Shown piece by piece: positions 5,335-6,568 of a DNA stretch of 6,568 nt. The DNA comes from Polynucleobacter meluiroseus (GTDB taxonomy: Bacteria > Pseudomonadota > Gammaproteobacteria > Burkholderiales > Burkholderiaceae). The stretch is taken from the NCBI GenBank assembly GCA_943329505.2, contig CALQED020000068.1:1-6568 (forward strand), in the 5' to 3' direction. Position 1 is the first letter of the stretch. Every line of letters starts with the position of its first letter. The position numbers were made by a program, and so were the translations under genes. The notes under the pieces are model-generated. The model searched no databases, was not told the origin of the DNA, and worked only from the letters and a program-made list of their open reading frames with translations.

Positions 5335-6568
5335 ATGAATCTTTTATACGAAGAGGGTGGCGATATCAAAATCGCTACCGTACAGTCTGCAACAGGAACA
5401 GGCGACACCGAATCCTGGCAGGCTACCAGTCTTTCAGGTAAGAAGATCAAGCTCAAGGCGAAAGAGGTTTGGTTGCGCTTTGAAAAGCCGGCAGCGCAAG
5501 CGGTGATGGATGGGGCGCTAGTTTTATCCAAAGATATTGATTTGCAATTACTCTGGGACTGCGCTCCTGAAGAAGAGTTTGGCTTAGTGGACGTTTCGCT
5601 TGAGTACTTTGGTGCTCAAGCAAGCATTACTCAGCAAGTTGCTTTAGCCATTGCTTTACAAGGCGCCCCAGTCTTTTTTCGGCGCAAAGGTCGTGGGCGA
5701 TTTCAAAGAGCGCCACTGGAGCAATTACAGGCTGGCTTGGCTGCGCTTGATCGTAAACAAAAAGAGTTAGAGCAACAGTCGTTTTGGCAGCAAGAGTTAG
5801 TCACAGGCGTATTTCCTGAAGCATTGAAGTCGTCTACCAAGCAGCTACTTTTTTCTCCAGATAAAAATACTTCTGCCTATAAGGCTTTGATTGCTGCTTG
5901 TTCGCAGACGGGTGAATCTCCTGCGCAATTAATGATCCGTTGTGGCGCGATTGATTCTCCATTGGCATATCACCAAGGCCTATTCTTGAGGGCGCACTTC
6001 CCGAATGGCGCCATGCATCATGCCAATATTGGCGTTGATCCGGCCACCTATGATGCGGCGATTACAGATCTACCTTTAGCTGAGGTGAAAGCATTCTCGA
6101 TTGATGATTCAGGAACTACCGAGATTGATGATGCACTTTCGGTTACGGAGCTCGATGAAGGAGGTCATCGCATCGGTATTCATATTGCAGCGCCGGGCTT
6201 GGCAATCGTAAAAGACGATCCATTAGATCAAGTTGCTCGCAACCGCATGTCTACCGTTTATTTCCCTGGCGACAAAATTACGATGTTGCCAGATTCAGTC
6301 ATTGAACAATTTTCCTTGGATGAGGGCGCGGCTAGGCCGGCATTATCAATTTATGTAGAGCTTGATAACGATGGGGTTATCAGGCCGAATACTTTGCAAA
6401 TGCGTGCAGAGATGGTACCGATGGCTGCCAATCTTCGTCTCGAGGATCTTGAGCATCTAGTGAACGAGGAGAGCTTGGCTGATGCAGGCGTTAGCTACCC
6501 ATATCAAAAAGAGCTAGCTATTTTGTGGCGTGCTGCAAAACTCTTGCATGCAGGGCGACAAGAAAAAC
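5335..6568 (+). CDS. RNB-domain exoribonuclease, RNase II family (3' end beyond the window)
   Basis: RNase II family enzymes degrade single-stranded RNA from the 3' end. I translated 411 codons from the ATG at 5335 with no stop before the edge; the family is about 640-700 residues, so the rest of the RNB domain and any C-terminal S1 domain lie outside. The N-terminal 250 residues (MNLLYEEGGDIKIATV...) have an RNA-binding-like opening and a Gln/Leu/Lys-rich helical stretch at 128-156. The RNB domain begins near 250: the metal-binding motif is FSIDDSGTTEIDDALSV at 254-270, equivalent to Asp201, Asp207, Asp209 and Asp210 of E. coli RNase II, here Asp257, Glu263, Asp265 and Asp266. It continues with GIHIAAPG at 281-288 and YFPGDKITMLPDSV at 309-322. 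The start lies 2 bases after the reductase stop with no clear ribosome site, implying translational coupling. RNase R or a cyanobacterial Zam-like variant are less exact names. Confidence 0.9.
   Translation, partial: MNLLYEEGGDIKIATVQSATGTGDTESWQATSLSGKKIKLKAKEVWLRFEKPAAQAVMDGALVLSKDIDLQLLWDCAPEEEFGLVDVSLEYFGAQASITQQVALAIALQGAPVFFRRKGRGRFQRAPLEQLQAGLAALDRKQKELEQQSFWQQELVTGVFPEALKSSTKQLLFSPDKNTSAYKALIAACSQTGESPAQLMIRCGAIDSPLAYHQGLFLRAHFPNGAMHHANIGVDPATYDAAITDLPLAEVKAFSIDDSGTTEIDDALSVTELDEGGHRIGIHIAAPGLAIVKDDPLDQVARNRMSTVYFPGDKITMLPDSVIEQFSLDEGAARPALSIYVELDNDGVIRPNTLQMRAEMVPMAANLRLEDLEHLVNEESLADAGVSYPYQKELAILWRAAKLLHAGRQEK

Overview
The window looks like ordinary chromosomal core genome from a betaproteobacterium of the order Burkholderiales. 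The moderate base composition, protein sequences and gene order suggest a Polynucleobacter-like member of Burkholderiaceae. That placement rests on recognition, not on a database search. I see no mobile element, CRISPR array, tRNA, rRNA or sign of recent transfer. I also see no convincing undescribed system; the least explained DNA is the 250-base gap between aroQ and the tlpA-like gene.

Layout: seven protein genes form two blocks that diverge around position 3140. Reading leftward (minus strand) from 3130 are a membrane-anchored thioredoxin-like gene of the TlpA/ResA type, the 250-base intergenic region, then a tight aroQ-accB-accC cluster with gaps of 35 and 47 bases. accC runs off the left edge with only its last few codons missing. 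Reading rightward from 3157 are mpl (peptidoglycan recycling ligase), a FabG-like short-chain dehydrogenase/reductase 43 bases later, and an RNB-family exoribonuclease that starts 2 bases after the reductase stop codon and runs off the right edge.

How the genes work together: accB and accC encode the biotin carrier and biotin carboxylase of acetyl-CoA carboxylase, which commits carbon to fatty acid synthesis. aroQ supplies the third step of the shikimate pathway. mpl reattaches recycled tripeptide to UDP-MurNAc. The reductase may serve fatty acid or polyester metabolism, and the nuclease acts in RNA turnover. The tlpA-like product is probably a periplasm-facing thiol oxidoreductase. Apart from accB/accC this is housekeeping adjacency rather than one pathway.

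Non-coding points of interest: two copies of an inverted repeat TTGCCT-N7-AGGCA lie 118 bases apart in the aroQ-tlpA gap. One abuts a likely -10 box for aroQ-accB-accC. The other forms the core of a larger stem that pairs better as plus-strand RNA. The divergent tlpA/mpl start region is only 26 bases, carries an 8-base direct repeat at one helical turn, and suggests that mpl may be translated from a leaderless message.
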